The notes under the pieces were generated by a model. That model was not told the origin of the DNA, did no database searches, and saw only the letters and a list, made by a program, of their open reading frames with translations. Position numbers and translations under genes: made by a program. From an uncultured Oceanospirillaceae bacterium (GTDB lineage: Bacteria > Pseudomonadota > Gammaproteobacteria > Pseudomonadales > Oceanobacteraceae), in contig CALJVD010000065.1 in assembly GCA_937974825.1 (NCBI GenBank), positions 1-8,494 of the forward strand: a stretch of DNA of 8,494 nt, given 5' to 3'. Shown piece by piece: positions 7,243 to 8,494 of the stretch (its first letter is position 1; every line of letters begins with the position of its first letter).

Positions 7243-7302
7243 AGTTTAGAAAGCCTAGCACCCAGTGTCTAGGGTCTGTTTTTCTTTTTAGCTTTCTAAA
7301 CT
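7243..7302. repeat. 12-bp perfect inverted repeat flanking the metY start region
   Basis: AGTTTAGAAAGC (7243-7254) and GCTTTCTAAACT (7291-7302) are exact inverted copies 36 bp apart. The right arm overlaps the predicted metY -10 and start point; the left arm lies in the leader. It may be a pair of regulator sites, or, if transcription starts further upstream, a long stem enclosing the hairpin at 7254-7273. Confidence 0.6.
7254..7289 (+). terminator. Possible rightward terminator / metY leader hairpin
   Basis: CCTAG-CAC and GTG-(T)-CTAGG (7254-7273) form an 8-bp stem with one bulged base and a 3-nt loop. Rightward it is followed after 5 nt by TTTTTCTTTTT (7279-7289), which would stop transcripts running through from rsmE, antisense to metY, before radA. 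The gap before the T-run is longer than usual. In the leftward metY RNA the same hairpin lies in the leader. Confidence 0.35.
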
Positions 7303-7329
7303 TATACTGCGCATAATTGGGTTATTCAG
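7301..7329 (-). promoter_or_regulatory. Possible promoter of metY
   Basis: Leftward, TATAAG (7306-7301, 5 of 6) is a good -10. The -35 at 17 bp is CTGAAT (7329-7324), only 3 of 6, as expected of an activator-dependent or weak promoter. The start point would be near 7294, with a leader of about 88 nt. Confidence 0.35.
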
Positions 7330-7365
7330 GCTAACACTATACAGCATCGGGCTCCGGTTGTTATT

Positions 7366-7384
7366 TATATCGATATAGACGTCC
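7366..7384. repeat. 12-bp palindrome with adjacent met-box-like octamer
   Basis: TATATCGATATA (7366-7377) is a perfect palindrome. It shares its last base with AGACGTCC (7377-7384), which matches 7 of 8 bases of the MetJ box AGACGTCT. MetJ binds tandem octamers, and neighbouring octamers here do not match, so MetJ control is doubtful. Confidence 0.35.
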
Positions 7385-7403
7385 TATGCTTTCTAACTAT
7401 ATA
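7376..7403 (+). promoter_or_regulatory. Tentative promoter of radA
   Basis: TAGACG (7376-7381, 4 of 6) and TATATA (7398-7403) are 16 bp apart. A rival -10 is TATAAC at 7430-7435, with no recognisable -35. Neither is strong; the region is AT-rich, so chance matches are likely. Confidence 0.25.
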
Positions 7404-7457
7404 GCTAAACTTTCTAAAAAATAGGCACTTATAACACTTAAAGGAAGTAATACCATC

Positions 7458-8494
7458 ATGTCTAAACGCAAAATTGCCTATGTTTGTACCGATTGCGGTG
7501 GTGAACACAGCAAATGGCAAGGTCAATGCAGCGACTGCAAACAATGGAACACATTAAAAGAGTTTGTCGTCTCTGCCGCAAAACCTTCTGCTCGTAATCA
7601 AGCGTTAACAGGTTATGCCGGGGCTGCTAGCGCTCAAAACATACAGCGTTTAGCCGATGTTGATTTAACCGAAATGCCACGCATTAAAAGTGGCATGTTA
7701 GAGTTTGATCGGGTCTTAGGTGGTGGTTTGGTACCGGGCAGTGCCATATTGATTGGTGGTCACCCTGGGGCGGGTAAGTCCACACTTCTACTGCAAACCA
7801 TGTGTTCTTTAGCCTCTACCATGCCAGCCCTTTATGTCACAGGCGAAGAAAGCCTACAACAAGTTGCTATGCGCGCTAAACGACTTGGCTTGCCCACTGA
7901 TCAACTCAACATGCTAAGCGAAACAAACGTTGATCGTTTATTACAACTACTGCAGCAACACCAGCCTAAAGTAGTGGTTATTGACTCCATTCAAGTGATG
8001 CATCTAGAAGGCATTGAATCAGCTCCGGGGAGTGTCTCTCAAGTGCGTGAAAGTGCGGCAGCCCTAACGCGTTATGCCAAACAAACCGGTACTATTCTTT
8101 TATTGGTCGGTCATGTAACGAAAGACGGCTCGCTAGCCGGCCCTAAAGTTTTAGAGCACATGATTGACTGCTCCATTATGCTAGAGGGCGATGGTGACAG
8201 TCGCTTCCGCACACTTCGCGGTATCAAAAACCGTTTTGGCGCCATCAATGAATTAGGCGTATTCGCCATGCTAGAGACTGGTTTAAAAGAAGTTAAAAAC
8301 CCTAGCTCCATCTTTTTAAGCCGCAGTGAGCAGCCTGCCTCTGGCAGTGTGGTTATGGTGATCTGGGAAGGTACTCGACCACTGCTAGTAGAAATTCAAG
8401 CATTAGTAGATGACAGCCACTTCGGCCATCCTAAACGGGTCGCCGTCGGCTTAGATCAAAACCGCTTAAATCTACTACTAGCAGCCATGCACAG
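7458..8494 (+). CDS. radA: DNA repair protein RadA (3' end outside the window)
   Basis: RadA (Sms) is a RecA-like, DnaB-related ATPase that drives branch migration of recombination intermediates. The open frame runs uninterrupted from ATG 7458 to the window edge: 345 complete codons plus two bases, against about 460 residues in E. coli, so roughly a quarter is missing. Seen in order: N-terminal zinc finger C10-x2-C13-x10-C24-x2-C27; Walker A GHPGAGKST at 101-109 (K107); Walker B VVVIDS at 172-177; and the RadA-specific KNRFG motif at 257-261. The Lon-protease-like C-terminal domain begins near 285 and is truncated by the window. AAGGAAG (7441-7447) is the ribosome site, at a slightly long spacing. 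Divergent from metY across 251 bp. Confidence 0.96.
   Translation, partial: MSKRKIAYVCTDCGGEHSKWQGQCSDCKQWNTLKEFVVSAAKPSARNQALTGYAGAASAQNIQRLADVDLTEMPRIKSGMLEFDRVLGGGLVPGSAILIGGHPGAGKSTLLLQTMCSLASTMPALYVTGEESLQQVAMRAKRLGLPTDQLNMLSETNVDRLLQLLQQHQPKVVVIDSIQVMHLEGIESAPGSVSQVRESAAALTRYAKQTGTILLLVGHVTKDGSLAGPKVLEHMIDCSIMLEGDGDSRFRTLRGIKNRFGAINELGVFAMLETGLKEVKNPSSIFLSRSEQPASGSVVMVIWEGTRPLLVEIQALVDDSHFGHPKRVAVGLDQNRLNLLLAAMH

Larger units (their letters stand above)
7246..7417. repeat. Four copies of CTTTCTAA in the metY-radA intergenic region
   Basis: Exact octamers lie at 7246-7253 (inverted), 7292-7299, 7389-7396 and 7410-7417. The last two are 21 bp apart, two helical turns, just upstream of radA; the first two form the core of the 12-bp inverted repeat near metY. 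A given octamer is expected about 0.01 times in a region of this size, so clustering suggests a binding motif, though the region is AT-rich. Confidence 0.55.

Noticed and set aside
7243..7302. Small transposable (MITE-like) element with 12-bp terminal repeats
   Set aside because: Only 60 bp, no target-site duplication seen at the ends, and the same octamer recurs outside it, which suits binding sites better.
1..8494. CRISPR array, toxin-antitoxin, phage or defence island
   Set aside because: Every sizeable frame is a recognisable housekeeping gene; no regularly spaced repeats, integrase or transposase seen.

Overview
The window is an ordinary chromosomal housekeeping stretch from a gammaproteobacterium. 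Evidence for this is the xseB-ispA-dxs order typical of that class, a RibA whose residue numbering matches the E. coli enzyme, and an Ahr-type aldehyde reductase very like E. coli Ahr (YjgB). Base composition looks moderate (mid-40s % GC by eye) and even across genes. A marine or free-living Cellvibrionales/Pseudomonadales/Oceanospirillales-type organism is plausible, but the species cannot be named. I see no IS element, phage gene, CRISPR array, tRNA, rRNA or defence gene.

Layout. Positions 1-106 hold no convincing gene, only a strong intrinsic terminator for the leftward gene ahr (107-1108), a zinc-dependent NADPH aldehyde/alcohol reductase. A 207-bp divergent gap follows, carrying a likely promoter for the rightward gene ribA (1316-1945, TTG start), which encodes GTP cyclohydrolase II, the first step of riboflavin synthesis. 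ribA converges on dxs with no base between the two stop codons. The leftward unit xseB-ispA-dxs (5055 down to 1946) encodes the exodeoxyribonuclease VII small subunit, farnesyl-diphosphate synthase and DXP synthase, so its last two genes supply the entry and a later step of isoprenoid synthesis. Divergent from xseB is rsmE (5203-5928), the 16S rRNA m3U1498 methyltransferase. It converges on the leftward gene metY (5938-7206), a PLP-dependent O-acetylhomoserine sulfhydrylase for methionine/homocysteine synthesis. A 251-bp divergent region then leads to rightward radA (7458 onward), a DNA-repair ATPase cut off by the window end; about 345 codons are present.

Regulatory content. No new multi-gene system is visible. 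The most unusual DNA is the metY-radA intergenic region. It holds four copies of the octamer CTTTCTAA (one inverted, giving a 12-bp perfect inverted repeat), a hairpin with a mutually exclusive alternative pairing in the metY leader, and a 12-bp palindrome next to a single met-box-like octamer. Second in interest is the 117-bp ispA-dxs gap, with three short perfect hairpins in a row and no clear ribosome binding site for dxs. A perfect dyad overlaps the likely xseB promoter. The two start corrections (ribA, xseB) rest on ribosome-binding-site position and family alignment.
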